Notes under the pieces: generated by a model
What the model was told of the DNA's origin: nothing
The model's input: the letters and a program-made list of their open reading frames with translations, nothing else
Database searches by the model: none
From: Bacilli bacterium
GTDB lineage: Bacteria; Bacillota_I; Bacilli_A; RF39; UBA660
Assembly: GCA_017459425.1 (NCBI GenBank)
Contig: JAFUCZ010000015.1
Coordinates: forward strand, 1 to 34,651
DNA length: 34,651 nt
Reading direction: 5' to 3'
Program-made: the position numbers and the translations under genes
Part shown: piece by piece, positions 1 to 7,872 of the stretch
Numbering within the stretch: position 1 is the first letter of the stretch
How the letters are laid out: each line of letters begins with the position of its first letter

Positions 1-396
1 AGTCTGGGCCGTGTCTCAGTCCAAGTGTGGCCGATCACCCTCTCAGGGCGGCTACGCATCGTTGCCGTGGTAGGCCATTATCCCACCAACTAGCTAATAC
101 GGCGCAGGCTCATCTTCAAGCGAGGCTTTAAAGGCCCCTTTTAATAAAGAATGACGTATCGCTCTTTATATCATCCGGCATTAGCAATCATTTCTAACTG
201 TTATTCCAGACTCAAAGGTAGATTACCCACGTGTTACTCACCCTTGCGCCACTAAGTGGAGAATCCACGTCATAAATTTCCATTTTTGTGCAAGCACTCC
301 AATTTCCATTTAATCAGTGGGCCACTTCGTTCGACTTGCATGTCTTAGGCATGCCGCCAGCGTTCCTCCTGAGCCAGGATCAAACTCTCCAAAAAA
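1..396 (-). rRNA. rrs: 16S ribosomal RNA, 5' part only
   Basis: The minus strand reads the conserved 16S start (GAGAGTTTGATCCTGGCTCAG at about 370-388) and continues with typical 5'-domain sequence to the left window edge, so only about the first 396 bases of the gene are present. The exact mature 5' end is estimated from alignment with other Firmicutes; the A/T run at 391-400 lies at the boundary. The operon is transcribed leftwards out of the window. Confidence 0.97.
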
Positions 397-458
397 AAAT
401 TTTGTTCATTTAATTAAAATCCTGTTCAAAATTGAAATTGACGTTTTGCTCAGTTTTC

Positions 459-466
459 AAAGATCA
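459..466 (-). promoter_or_regulatory. boxA-like antitermination site in the rRNA leader
   Basis: On the minus strand, between promoter P2 and the 16S start, the leader carries TGATCTTTGAAAACT. It resembles the boxA element (TGCTCTTT) of Firmicutes rRNA leaders, where NusB/NusE bind to protect rRNA transcription from termination. Identification is by motif and position only. Confidence 0.6.
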
Positions 467-493
467 TTTCTTGCTTTCAAGTAAAGCATTATT

Positions 494-522
494 AATATAT
501 CAAATGCTTTCAAAATAGTCAA
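494..522 (-). promoter_or_regulatory. rRNA promoter P2
   Basis: Minus strand: -35 TTGACT (517-522), 17-base spacer, -10 TATATT (494-499), preceded by an A-rich tract on the minus strand (about 524-555) that looks like an UP element. It lies about 100 bases from the 16S start. Confidence 0.85.
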
Positions 523-597
523 GTGTTTTTTTCGACTTTTTTTATTTTTTTTCTTAGTTGTTGTAAATTTTTGTTTTTTTGGCTCAAAAGCATTACT

Positions 598-626
598 AAT
601 ATATCAAATAGGTTTGAAATAGTCAA
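598..626 (-). promoter_or_regulatory. rRNA promoter P1
   Basis: Minus strand: -35 TTGACT (621-626), 17-base spacer, -10 TATATT (598-603), again with an upstream A-tract (628-665). It is nearly identical to P2 and lies exactly 104 bases upstream, so the promoter block looks duplicated in tandem, as is common for rRNA operons. Confidence 0.85.
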
Positions 627-747
627 GCTTTTTTTTCGACTTTTTTTATTTTTTTTCGTTTTTTTGTTTTATAAAGCAATTTCCTAACAAAAACATCAAT
701 ATTTTAATGATTTTTTTAAAATGCTTTACAATTATAATATATTCTTA

Positions 748-780
748 AAAATGATAATAATTACAAATTACTATCATTTT
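748..780 (-). terminator. possible terminator of the DUF402 gene
   Basis: Inverted repeat AAAATGATA / TATCATTTT overlaps the stop codon of the DUF402 gene. The U-run on the minus strand is short, so strength is doubtful. Confidence 0.4.
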
Positions 781-1312
781 TTTCATTTTTTAATTCTTCA
801 TATTTTTTATAATACTCTATATTATTATCTTCGTTAAAAATTTCATCATTATTTTTATATTTTTTTATTAATTCATCAAGTGAACTTTTTATAACAAAAT
901 CCAGTTCATCTGAATAGTTCATTATTTTTTTATGGTATTTATATTCTAGTCTATCCAATATTTTATACTCTTTACTAGGGAAAACTCTTAAATCAAGATC
1001 ATAATCTATATATTTTATAGTATTATCTTCTATGATAAATGGTGTTGCAATATTACAATAATAATATATACCATCTTTTTTTAATTGTGAAATTACATTA
1101 AACCATTTTTTATAGAAAAAATATAATATAGCTGGTTCTTTTGTTTTCCAAACGCCACCCTCTGCTTCCGTCACTAGTGTTTTTTTGTTTCCAAATACAA
1201 TGTATTCATCCTTTATATCAAGTACTACAGCTTCATCCCATGCTCTATGAATTTTTCCATTATGCTTGTAACATTGTATTTCAAGTTTATCTCCTATTCT
1301 TAAATTATTCAT
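761..1312 (-). CDS. DUF402 nucleoside tri-/diphosphate phosphatase (Ntdp-like)
   Basis: The 183-residue product matches the DUF402 family, whose Staphylococcus and Bacillus members hydrolyse nucleoside di- and triphosphates. The N-terminal small barrel (IGDKLEIQ, then KIHRAWDEAVVLD) and the middle Y-Y-C-N-I-A-T-P with later D-Y-D-L-D-L-R-V acidic segment are typical of the family. An open frame extends 19 codons further upstream, but an AAAGGGGAG ribosome binding site sits just before the internal ATG at 1312, so I start there. A TATAAT-like box lies a little upstream. It is the last gene before the rRNA promoters and is probably monocistronic, because a terminator lies upstream at 1365-1391. 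Confidence 0.8.
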   Translation of the reverse strand: MNNLRIGDKLEIQCYKHNGKIHRAWDEAVVLDIKDEYIVFGNKKTLVTEAEGGVWKTKEPAILYFFYKKWFNVISQLKKDGIYYYCNIATPFIIEDNTIKYIDYDLDLRVFPSKEYKILDRLEYKYHKKIMNYSDELDFVIKSSLDELIKKYKNNDEIFNEDNNIEYYKKYEELKNEKNDSNL

Positions 1313-1364
1313 AAATATCTTCTCCCCTTTCATTATAATATTTTTTTCAAAAAAAAGAAAGTAA

Positions 1365-1391
1365 AACACTGTTTATATTTTAAACAGTGTT
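1365..1391 (-). terminator. terminator of the S41 protease gene
   Basis: Ten-base-pair inverted repeat AACACTGTTT / AAACAGTGTT followed on the minus strand by a T-rich run. It overlaps the protease stop codon. Confidence 0.65.
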
Positions 1392-2598
1392 ATTTTTTTA
1401 GTTCATTTATAGCAGTTTGTAATTGATTATCGTTTTCTTCTGTTGGATTTTCTTTGTAATCTTCAGATAATTCAACTTCAATATCTGGCTTTATTCCTAC
1501 TTCATTTATCCAATTACCTTTTGGTGTTAACCATTTTTTAGTAGTGAATTTATATTCTGAATTAGAAGATAAATTTATTAATTCTTGAACTGTTCCCTTT
1601 CCATATGTTGTAGTTCCTACTAATTTTGCGCCATATTCTTCCGTTAATGCTGCAATCATTACTTCAGATGCAGATGCTGTATTTTTATTACCAAGTAAAA
1701 CAATTTTATATTTTTTTGTTGTATTACCACTTGAATAATACTTCGTTGTTTTTTCTTTTTTCTGCATTTGATAAATTACATGGCTACTATCTAAAAATTG
1801 TGAAATCATATCTTCAACTGTAGTCAAGTGCCCACCAGTGTTATCTCTTAAATCGATTATAAGACTATCAATTTTTTTCAATTCTAATTCATTTAAAGCC
1901 TTTTTAAATTGATCTGCAGTGTTTGCAGCAAATACATCTACTTTAATGTATCCTATATTTTTACCCTCGGATTCTATAATTTTACCACTTGCCGATTTGA
2001 TTACGACATTTTCGCGTTTTAAATTAATTTCAACTTCTTCGCCGTTTCTAATTACTATTATATTAAAATTCGAATCTTTCGATGAACTTATGTATGATGT
2101 TATATCAGTACCTTTTTTCCCTAAAAAGTTTTCACCATTAATTGTTTTAAATACATCGCCCGGTTTTAATCCTGCTTTATCTGCTGGTGAATCTTCAAAA
2201 ACATTAAATATAACAATATTAGAATCACTATCTTCTGTTATTTCTACACCTATTCCTTGATAAACTCCCGCTAGTTGCTTATTAAATGTGTCAGATGTTT
2301 CTTCATTAAGATAATTTGCATATGGATCTCCAAGTGCTGAAAGCATACCATCTAATGCACCATTTAATAATTCTTTTTTGTCAACTTTATCGTAATAGTT
2401 ATTTAAAATATATTTATAATTATTTATAAATTCATTTAATTCTTCGTCATCAGATTTATCTGAAAAAATAATATCCGAGTTTTTAAGTTTTTTTATAGCA
2501 GTACTAAACAAAAATCCAGTTGTTAAACTTATTACGCATGTAATAACAAGTAATATTACTACCTCCGATACTTTAAATCCCTTTTCTTTTTTTTTCAT
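1390..2598 (-). CDS. S41 carboxyl-terminal processing protease (CtpA/CtpB family)
   Basis: 402-residue membrane-anchored serine protease. Residues 10-33 form an N-terminal membrane anchor. A PDZ domain follows (about 110-195; AGLKPGDVFKTING). The S41 catalytic domain runs from about 210 to 375. The Ser-Lys pair is visible: Ser309 in NTASASEVM and Lys334 in YGKGTVQ, with Gln338, the same spacing as in Bacillus CtpB. Family members cleave extracytoplasmic substrates; CtpB cuts SpoIVFA in the sigma-K checkpoint of sporulation, which is possible here given the spore genes nearby but not shown. RBS AGAGGTG precedes the ATG. The gene lies 13 bases downstream of the thioredoxin-like gene, so the two are probably cotranscribed. 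Confidence 0.9.
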   Translation of the reverse strand: MKKKEKGFKVSEVVILLVITCVISLTTGFLFSTAIKKLKNSDIIFSDKSDDEELNEFINNYKYILNNYYDKVDKKELLNGALDGMLSALGDPYANYLNEETSDTFNKQLAGVYQGIGVEITEDSDSNIVIFNVFEDSPADKAGLKPGDVFKTINGENFLGKKGTDITSYISSSKDSNFNIIVIRNGEEVEINLKRENVVIKSASGKIIESEGKNIGYIKVDVFAANTADQFKKALNELELKKIDSLIIDLRDNTGGHLTTVEDMISQFLDSSHVIYQMQKKEKTTKYYSSGNTTKKYKIVLLGNKNTASASEVMIAALTEEYGAKLVGTTTYGKGTVQELINLSSNSEYKFTTKKWLTPKGNWINEVGIKPDIEVELSEDYKENPTEENDNQLQTAINELKK

Positions 2599-2611
2599 GC
2601 TGCACCTCTTT

Positions 2612-3097
2612 TTATTCTTTTTCGCTTGTCGAATTTGCTTTTAATGTGTTTTCTATTTGTTCGTTTTCTTCATAAGAATTAACTATTTTACCATTTTCTA
2701 TTTCTAATAAAGTTGTATTTTTAAATCTTATTTCACTAATGTTATCAACATATAAATTAGATTCATCTGATTTATATGTTTTATTAAATGCATTTTCTAA
2801 ATCACAGAAAAATACTTTCTTAGTATTGTTATTAGAGCCAATATATTGAGATAATGTTGTTTCAGATGATGAATCTTCAACTAAAACATAATATGTTTCT
2901 TTTTTTCTATTTAGAATTTCACCAACTAAAATTTCATCATATTGAATGGCTGCATTGTTTGATTCTTTTTTTGTTTCCTTATTATTAGTAACAAGTAATG
3001 TTATTCCATAAAACGCAATAAAAGCAATTATTACAACAACTACAAATTTAATTAAACTTATTAAGTTAAATTCATCTGTATTATTATTTTTCTTCAT
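2612..3097 (-). CDS. membrane-anchored thioredoxin-like protein without CXXC
   Basis: 161 residues: a short cytoplasmic tail, one transmembrane segment (about residues 15-37), a polar linker and an extracytoplasmic domain. The domain reads like a thioredoxin fold (KKVFFCDLENAFN strand-helix; NTTLLEIENGKIVNSYE resembles the usual cis-Pro/beta-hairpin region) but has no CXXC active site, so a redox role is unlikely; a binding or accessory role is possible. I moved the start 12 codons downstream to the ATG at 3097, which follows a GGTGAT ribosome binding site. It is followed closely by the S41 protease gene. The fold call is a weak similarity judgement. Confidence 0.6.
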   Translation of the reverse strand: MKKNNNTDEFNLISLIKFVVVVIIAFIAFYGITLLVTNNKETKKESNNAAIQYDEILVGEILNRKKETYYVLVEDSSSETTLSQYIGSNNNTKKVFFCDLENAFNKTYKSDESNLYVDNISEIRFKNTTLLEIENGKIVNSYEENEQIENTLKANSTSEKE

Positions 3098-3137
3098 TAA
3101 ATCACCACTCTCAAAAACAATTATATCACACAAAAAA

Positions 3138-3165
3138 GAAAATAGATAGTTTTTTATCTATTTTC
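3138..3165 (-). terminator. terminator of the YdcC-like gene
   Basis: Eleven-base-pair stem GAAAATAGATA / TATCTATTTTC with a run of T on the minus strand. It overlaps the stop codon of the YdcC-like gene and separates it from the thioredoxin-like gene. Confidence 0.8.
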
Positions 3166-4159
3166 CAATAGGAATTGAGCTTACAGAGTTTGCCACACTT
3201 ATTAATTCTTCTTCATTTAATTTATCCGAAACCAAATAATATTCTACTCCATCGCTATACCACGTCAAAGAGTTATCATTTAATATAGCTATCGAATCAC
3301 CCAAAAATTCAATATCGCCGTTTGTAGGAATTGTAGTTAAGTCATTATTAGTTGTACTTACTTCTTGTATAAGCATAAACGGTTTTTCTCCAGAGAAAGT
3401 CATAATAATTCTTTCACCATTTTCAATTGATACTTTATCTTGGCTAGATAATGTTGTATTAGTAGGTATATACATAGGATATGTAGTATCATCCAATTTG
3501 CTTACTTGTGAATTATTTTTGCTAGCAGTAGAACCACTCATATTTTCTTTAACCGAAAAATAATTTTTATTATAAGTTGCTTTCATATCTGTATCTTTAT
3601 ATATCATTCGCATTTTTACATTATCTTCATCATCCAAAATTTCTACTTTTTCTATTTCATTATTTTTATTGATATATACTTTTTGTTTTTTTAGATTTTT
3701 ATTATTAGAATAGTTTACTTTAGAAATAATTTCATATCCATCTTTAGTTAAATTAAATGTTCTTTTTGAATCATTTGTTATATCATTTAATACGGTTTGA
3801 AATAAGTAAGCCTGAGAATTGTTATATGGCCAGTCACTTTGAAATTTAAAACTCTTATTAAGTGACGGTGTTAAAACATAAACTCCATCATTATTCTTTA
3901 GTATTATTTGTTCATGATTGTTTGTTTTATTTTTTAAACTTACTCTATACTTATCGTCTTTTTCATATGATACATCAACATCATATTTGTAAACATCTTC
4001 ATTATTATATATTTCTAAATCTCCTGTTGCATGATATCCAGTAGTTTTTTCTATTTTGTTTTTCATTTTTTTTATAACATATTTTTCATCTTTTTTTCCA
4101 CAACCACTTAATAATATGCAAAAACAAATCATACTAGCCAAAAAAATCTTTTTTTTCAT
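3158..4159 (-). CDS. LolA-like sporulation lipoprotein (YdcC/GerS-like)
   Basis: 333-residue lipoprotein. The signal peptide ends in a lipobox LLSGC (Cys20), so it is lipid-anchored outside the membrane. The mature part has the LolA/LolB-like open beta-barrel pattern of Bacillus YdcC and Clostridioides GerS, with the characteristic block TPSLNKSFKFQSDWPYNNSQ around residues 97-116. YdcC is made in the mother cell during sporulation and GerS is needed for cortex modification and germination; a similar role is inferred from the family and the spore-gene context. The RBS GAGGTGA sits 6 bases before the ATG. It has its own terminator. Confidence 0.75.
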   Translation of the reverse strand: MKKKIFLASMICFCILLSGCGKKDEKYVIKKMKNKIEKTTGYHATGDLEIYNNEDVYKYDVDVSYEKDDKYRVSLKNKTNNHEQIILKNNDGVYVLTPSLNKSFKFQSDWPYNNSQAYLFQTVLNDITNDSKRTFNLTKDGYEIISKVNYSNNKNLKKQKVYINKNNEIEKVEILDDEDNVKMRMIYKDTDMKATYNKNYFSVKENMSGSTASKNNSQVSKLDDTTYPMYIPTNTTLSSQDKVSIENGERIIMTFSGEKPFMLIQEVSTTNNDLTTIPTNGDIEFLGDSIAILNDNSLTWYSDGVEYYLVSDKLNEEELISVANSVSSIPIGK

Positions 4160-4273
4160 TTTTTCACCTCAAATTTCATTTCAATTAATTATATTGTTAT
4201 TTTTTTCTTTTATGAATGAATAATATAGAAAAAATTGTAAATGATATTTAATGATAATTGAAAGGAGAAAACT

Positions 4274-4486
4274 ATGGAAACATTACAAAAAACTGCACTA
4301 GTCGTTACAATTATTGGCGCTTTAAACTGGCTGCTAATAGGATTGTTTGAGTTTGATTTAGTCGCTTCAATATTTGGTGAATTATCATTTTTAACCAAAT
4401 TAATTTATATTTTAGTAGGTATTGCAGGTTTAATCAATATAGGAATTTTATTCGAACACATAGGTAACAGAAAAGAACTTCATTAG
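4274..4486 (+). CDS. DUF378 small membrane protein
   Basis: 70 residues with two transmembrane helices (about 8-28 and 41-60). The sequence IGALNWLLIGLFEFDLVA is the hallmark of DUF378, a small inner-membrane family of unknown function. An excellent RBS, AAAGGAG, lies before the ATG. It is an isolated plus-strand gene between two minus-strand units, convergent with cdaR, and ends in a shared hairpin. Confidence 0.9.
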   Translation: METLQKTALVVTIIGALNWLLIGLFEFDLVASIFGELSFLTKLIYILVGIAGLINIGILFEHIGNRKELH

Positions 4487-4494
4487 AAGTTCTT
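4473..4494. terminator. bidirectional terminator between DUF378 and cdaR
   Basis: Stem AAGAACTTC / GAAGTTCTT. The stop codon of the DUF378 gene lies in the loop and the 3' end of cdaR overlaps the right arm. T-rich sequence follows on the plus side. Confidence 0.7.
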
Positions 4495-5848
4495 ATTCTT
4501 TTATAATTTTTATTTTAACTTTTTTAGTTTTTGGAGCATAATTAACTTTTAAATCTGTTCCTTCAACTTTTACTTCTACTTCATGTTCTCCTTCGCCATA
4601 TCCTTTTAAATCAAGATATGCTGTAACATCATCAGAATCTAATTCTTCTATTACAGATTGTACACCTTTTAGTACAACAGTAACTTTTGTACTATTTTGG
4701 TCTACTCCTTGTACTATATATCCATCATTTAAATTACGATATTCTATAGTTACATTATCAAGTTCTTTATTTGAAACAGTTTCAAGTGCTACATTTACGG
4801 TAAGGTTATTTACACTCATTGATTTTACTCCAGATGGTTTTTTCAATTCCATTTTATAAGTTCTATTTTCTTTTAAGTCACTAACATCTACTTTAACAGG
4901 TACATATGTAAGTTTAGATAAAGTTTCTTCTGGAGCATAAACTGTAACAGTTGTTTCGTTTGAAGTTATTGAACTAATTGCTTTCCCAAAGCTAACCTCG
5001 CCTGTTGGAATAATTCTAATTGGAACTTCCTTGCTAGGTGATGCAATTTCTACATCTGCTTCTATTTTTGATGGTACAATTTCTACATCTACTATTTTTC
5101 CGTTTGAATCATATGCTTTTAATGGTACATCTTTAAGTGTAATTACTCCAACATCTTGTTTTGCTAAATCATCTACATTTATTAATGCTTTAACAGTAGC
5201 AACCTCACTTAATCTATGTTCAGCACCTTTTATAACAACTTCATCACTACTAAGTTTTACGTCCTTTATTATCTTTTTACTATCAAGTTTGTTTTGATTT
5301 AATAAATCGTATGTAAGTGTTTTACTTTCAGATACTTTAGGATAAATTATAACTGTAGCAGTTGATGGGTTAACTTTATAATCAATCGAAGGCAACGCTT
5401 GTGTGTATTTGATGCTTACCTTGTGTGTCCCTGGTTTTAAGCCACTTAAATCTACATTTATTTCTTGAGATGGAGATTGTTTTGCAAAATATAAATCTGC
5501 TTTGCTACCAATTAAAGTTACATCAACAGTTTCAGGAAGTCCTTCTATTACATATGCTTCTTCATTATATATTACATTTATAGGTTGTTCTTTTAATACT
5601 TCTGCAGAATTTTCACTAAAAATTAGTATTTTTTGATCAACAACTATAAAAATAATAATAGCAAGAAACAATGATACAAATAATAATGTATTAGTTTTAG
5701 ATAACCAATTTTCAAATTTTTTACTTGAATTACCAAAGAAATTTGAAATTTTTAATACTAATTTTGTTATTGGGAAAATTATTCTTCTATCAATGAAGTG
5801 CCAAATTGCATTAAAGAACTTTTTAAAAAAATTAATTGTCTTCTTCAT
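4493..5848 (-). CDS. cdaR: CdaR, YbbR-domain regulator of the c-di-AMP cyclase
   Basis: 451 residues: a basic cytoplasmic N-terminus, one transmembrane helix (about 53-70), then an extracytoplasmic region of repeated YbbR beta-domains ending in a Lys-rich tail (KTKKVKIKIIKE). In Bacillus, CdaR binds and modulates the membrane cyclase CdaA. Its first 17 bases overlap the end of cdaA, indicating translational coupling, and an AGGAGGA ribosome binding site lies inside cdaA. The third gene of the usual operon, glmM, is not present; the next gene downstream is convergent DUF378. Confidence 0.9.
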   Translation of the reverse strand: MKKTINFFKKFFNAIWHFIDRRIIFPITKLVLKISNFFGNSSKKFENWLSKTNTLLFVSLFLAIIIFIVVDQKILIFSENSAEVLKEQPINVIYNEEAYVIEGLPETVDVTLIGSKADLYFAKQSPSQEINVDLSGLKPGTHKVSIKYTQALPSIDYKVNPSTATVIIYPKVSESKTLTYDLLNQNKLDSKKIIKDVKLSSDEVVIKGAEHRLSEVATVKALINVDDLAKQDVGVITLKDVPLKAYDSNGKIVDVEIVPSKIEADVEIASPSKEVPIRIIPTGEVSFGKAISSITSNETTVTVYAPEETLSKLTYVPVKVDVSDLKENRTYKMELKKPSGVKSMSVNNLTVNVALETVSNKELDNVTIEYRNLNDGYIVQGVDQNSTKVTVVLKGVQSVIEELDSDDVTAYLDLKGYGEGEHEVEVKVEGTDLKVNYAPKTKKVKIKIIKE

Positions 5849-6647
5849 TTAAATCCTCCTCATCGTTTATAAGAATATTTTTCTTTGGTCGTAATTCTTC
5901 AAGTAACGATAATTTTACCTCATCTAGTGTTAAATTATAATGTAATTCTCCATCAATAGCAATTGATAATCTGCCTGTTTCTTCAGAAACTATTAAAGAA
6001 ATACAATCACAAGTTTCTGATATTCCAAGAGCAGCTCTATGTCTAGTTCCAAGACGTTTACTTATATGCATATTGTCACTAGTTGGGAATACAGCTCCTG
6101 CGCTTGTTATTTGATTACCTTGAATTATTACTCCACCGTCATGCATAGGATTATTTGGGAAGAATAAAGATATCAATAAATCAGAAGAAATATCGGCATA
6201 TATTTTTTTTGATTTTGTAATATATTCATTTAAACTATTATCACGTTCTAATACTATTAATGCACCTATTCTATTTTTTCTTAAGTAATCAACAGCTTGC
6301 ACAATTTCATAAACCATTTTTTCTCTTTCATCTACTGTAAGAACTTTGTGTCTACCTAAAAGTTGACTTCTACCAAGTTGTTCAAGTACATTTCTAATTT
6401 CAGGTTGAAATACTATTATTAAGGCAAGCGGTCCCCACATTATTACATAATCAAGTAAATAACCTATTGTAACTAAGTCAAGCCAGTCACTGACAAGTTT
6501 TAGTACAAAGATTATCATTATTCCTTTAAAAAGTAAAACCATTTTTACATTTTTTCTTAGACTTCTTAAAACATAGTATAATGCCATCCATACAAGCAAA
6601 ACATCTAGTAATTTTTTTAGTAGTTCAATTATTCCATCGACTGTCAT
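5832..6647 (-). CDS. cdaA: CdaA diadenylate cyclase
   Basis: 271 residues that make c-di-AMP from two ATP at the membrane. Three transmembrane helices occupy about residues 9-80 and the DAC domain follows (about 100-245). The catalytic loop reads HDGG (Asp170-Gly171-Gly172) where most CdaA proteins have DGA. The second nucleotide-binding motif, GTRHRAALG (about 200-208), is intact. C-di-AMP governs potassium and osmolyte balance and cell-wall integrity. The RBS TTGGAGGT precedes the ATG. It is coupled to cdaR and has its own promoter. Confidence 0.95.
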   Translation of the reverse strand: MTVDGIIELLKKLLDVLLVWMALYYVLRSLRKNVKMVLLFKGIMIIFVLKLVSDWLDLVTIGYLLDYVIMWGPLALIIVFQPEIRNVLEQLGRSQLLGRHKVLTVDEREKMVYEIVQAVDYLRKNRIGALIVLERDNSLNEYITKSKKIYADISSDLLISLFFPNNPMHDGGVIIQGNQITSAGAVFPTSDNMHISKRLGTRHRAALGISETCDCISLIVSEETGRLSIAIDGELHYNLTLDEVKLSLLEELRPKKNILINDEEDLNEEDN

Positions 6648-6676
6648 AAACTAACCTCCAATTTTTATACATAAAA

Positions 6677-6704
6677 ATTATATCATAATTAAACAATATT
6701 TCAA
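6677..6704 (-). promoter_or_regulatory. promoter of cdaA-cdaR
   Basis: Minus strand -35 TTGAAA (6699-6704), 16-base spacer, -10 TATAAT (6677-6682), about 30 bases before the cdaA start. Confidence 0.7.
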
Positions 6705-6744
6705 AGAAGTTTTTTAGTTCTTAAATTTGAAATTAAAAAAAGAA

Positions 6745-6766
6745 AAAACCAGCAAAAACTAGTTTT
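6745..6766 (-). terminator. terminator of the dacB-spmA-spmB operon
   Basis: Minus strand stem AAAACTAG / CTGGTTTT (one G-U pair) followed by TTCTTTTTTT, right after the spmB stop. Confidence 0.8.
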
Positions 6767-6773
6767 CAATATG

Positions 6774-7295
6774 TTAAAATAATATTTTAACTACAATAAT
6801 AGATGTCACAATTCCAATAAAATCAGCCAGTAATCCAACTTTAAGTGAGTATCTTATTTTTTTTATTCCAACACTTCCAAAATAAAGTGTTAAAACATAA
6901 AACGTTGTATCTGTAGATCCTTGTATACATGAAGCCATAATTCCTATCAAACTGTCCGGTCCAAAACTACTCATTATATTATTTAATATAGCTAGCGCTG
7001 AACTACCAGATATCGGTCTCATTAATGCCATTGGTAATATTTCTACTGGAATTTTCAACAGTTCAAATATAGGCTTAATAAAATTTAATAAAAAATTTAA
7101 AAATCCACTTTTTAGAAAAATATTTATTCCTAACATCATTCCAAGCAAAGATGTAAACATTGACAAAATCATTGGAATGCTTTCCTTAGCACCATCAGTA
7201 AATGAATCATAAATATTATTATTTTTATATAACCCATATATCACTATTAGTAAAACCATTAAAGGAATTATTAAATTAGAAATAGTGTTAAGCAT
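6774..7295 (-). CDS. spmB: spore maturation protein B
   Basis: 173 residues, several transmembrane helices, nucleoside-recognition/gate domain. The conserved block ALMRPISGSSALAILNNIM (about residues 88-106) and QGSTDTTFYVLTLYFG are diagnostic for SpmB. In Bacillus, SpmA and SpmB are required for full dehydration of the spore core and heat resistance. The gene overlaps the end of spmA by 8 bases and has the RBS AAAGGA, so it is the last gene of a three-gene operon. Confidence 0.92.
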   Translation of the reverse strand: MLNTISNLIIPLMVLLIVIYGLYKNNNIYDSFTDGAKESIPMILSMFTSLLGMMLGINIFLKSGFLNFLLNFIKPIFELLKIPVEILPMALMRPISGSSALAILNNIMSSFGPDSLIGIMASCIQGSTDTTFYVLTLYFGSVGIKKIRYSLKVGLLADFIGIVTSIIVVKILF

Positions 7296-7872
7296 TTGTA
7301 TTCCTTTTGTAAAATACTCTGTCTATTATAAGTGCGCTTATTAGTGATATAATTGTAGCCATTATACAAGGAAGAACTATGATCGTAGGATTAATACTTT
7401 TGTGCATCAAACGCATTGAAATAACTGTAGTTGGTATTATTGTAACGCCGCTTGTGTTGATTGCAAGAAATGTTATCATACTACGAGTTGCGGTTTCTTT
7501 TTTTTTGTTTAATTTTTGCAATGATTTCATAGCTTTTAAACCAAAAGGTGTTGCCGCATTACCTAATCCCATCATATTTACTACTATATTAGATGCTATT
7601 AATCCAAGTGACTCATGTCCATAAGGTATATCTGGAAATAATTTTGTTAAAACAGGTGATAGTTTTTCTGACATTCTATTTAATAGTCCTGAAGATGAAG
7701 CTATGTTCATAATACCTAACCATAAAGCTAAAACTGGAAATATTTTTACTATCAATTTAAATGTTTCGTTAGAACTTTCTAATATTTCTTTATTTAAAAC
7801 ATCTATTCTGCCTGTTAATATACAATATATAGAACCTGATATAATAAAAAATCCCCATATTTTATTCATCAT
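7288..7872 (-). CDS. spmA: spore maturation protein A
   Basis: 194 residues, membrane protein of the nucleoside-recognition family. Recognised by LALWLGIMNIASSSGLLNR and by GLGNAATPFGLKAMKSLQ (about residues 97-114). It works with SpmB in spore core dehydration. Its start overlaps the last 11 bases of dacB; an AGGTGA site lies 6 bases before the first of two adjacent ATG codons. Order dacB-spmA-spmB is the same as in Bacillus subtilis. Confidence 0.92.
   Translation of the reverse strand: MMNKIWGFFIISGSIYCILTGRIDVLNKEILESSNETFKLIVKIFPVLALWLGIMNIASSSGLLNRMSEKLSPVLTKLFPDIPYGHESLGLIASNIVVNMMGLGNAATPFGLKAMKSLQKLNKKKETATRSMITFLAINTSGVTIIPTTVISMRLMHKSINPTIIVLPCIMATIISLISALIIDRVFYKRNTNA

Larger units (their letters stand above)
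485..665. repeat. tandem direct repeat containing the two rRNA promoters
   Basis: Two copies of a block of about 75 bases (roughly 484-553 and 588-657) share the -10, -35 and the A/T tract with few differences; most differences fall in the spacer. The rest of the gene-free stretch 397-747 shows only AT-rich sequence with no further recognisable feature. Confidence 0.75.
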
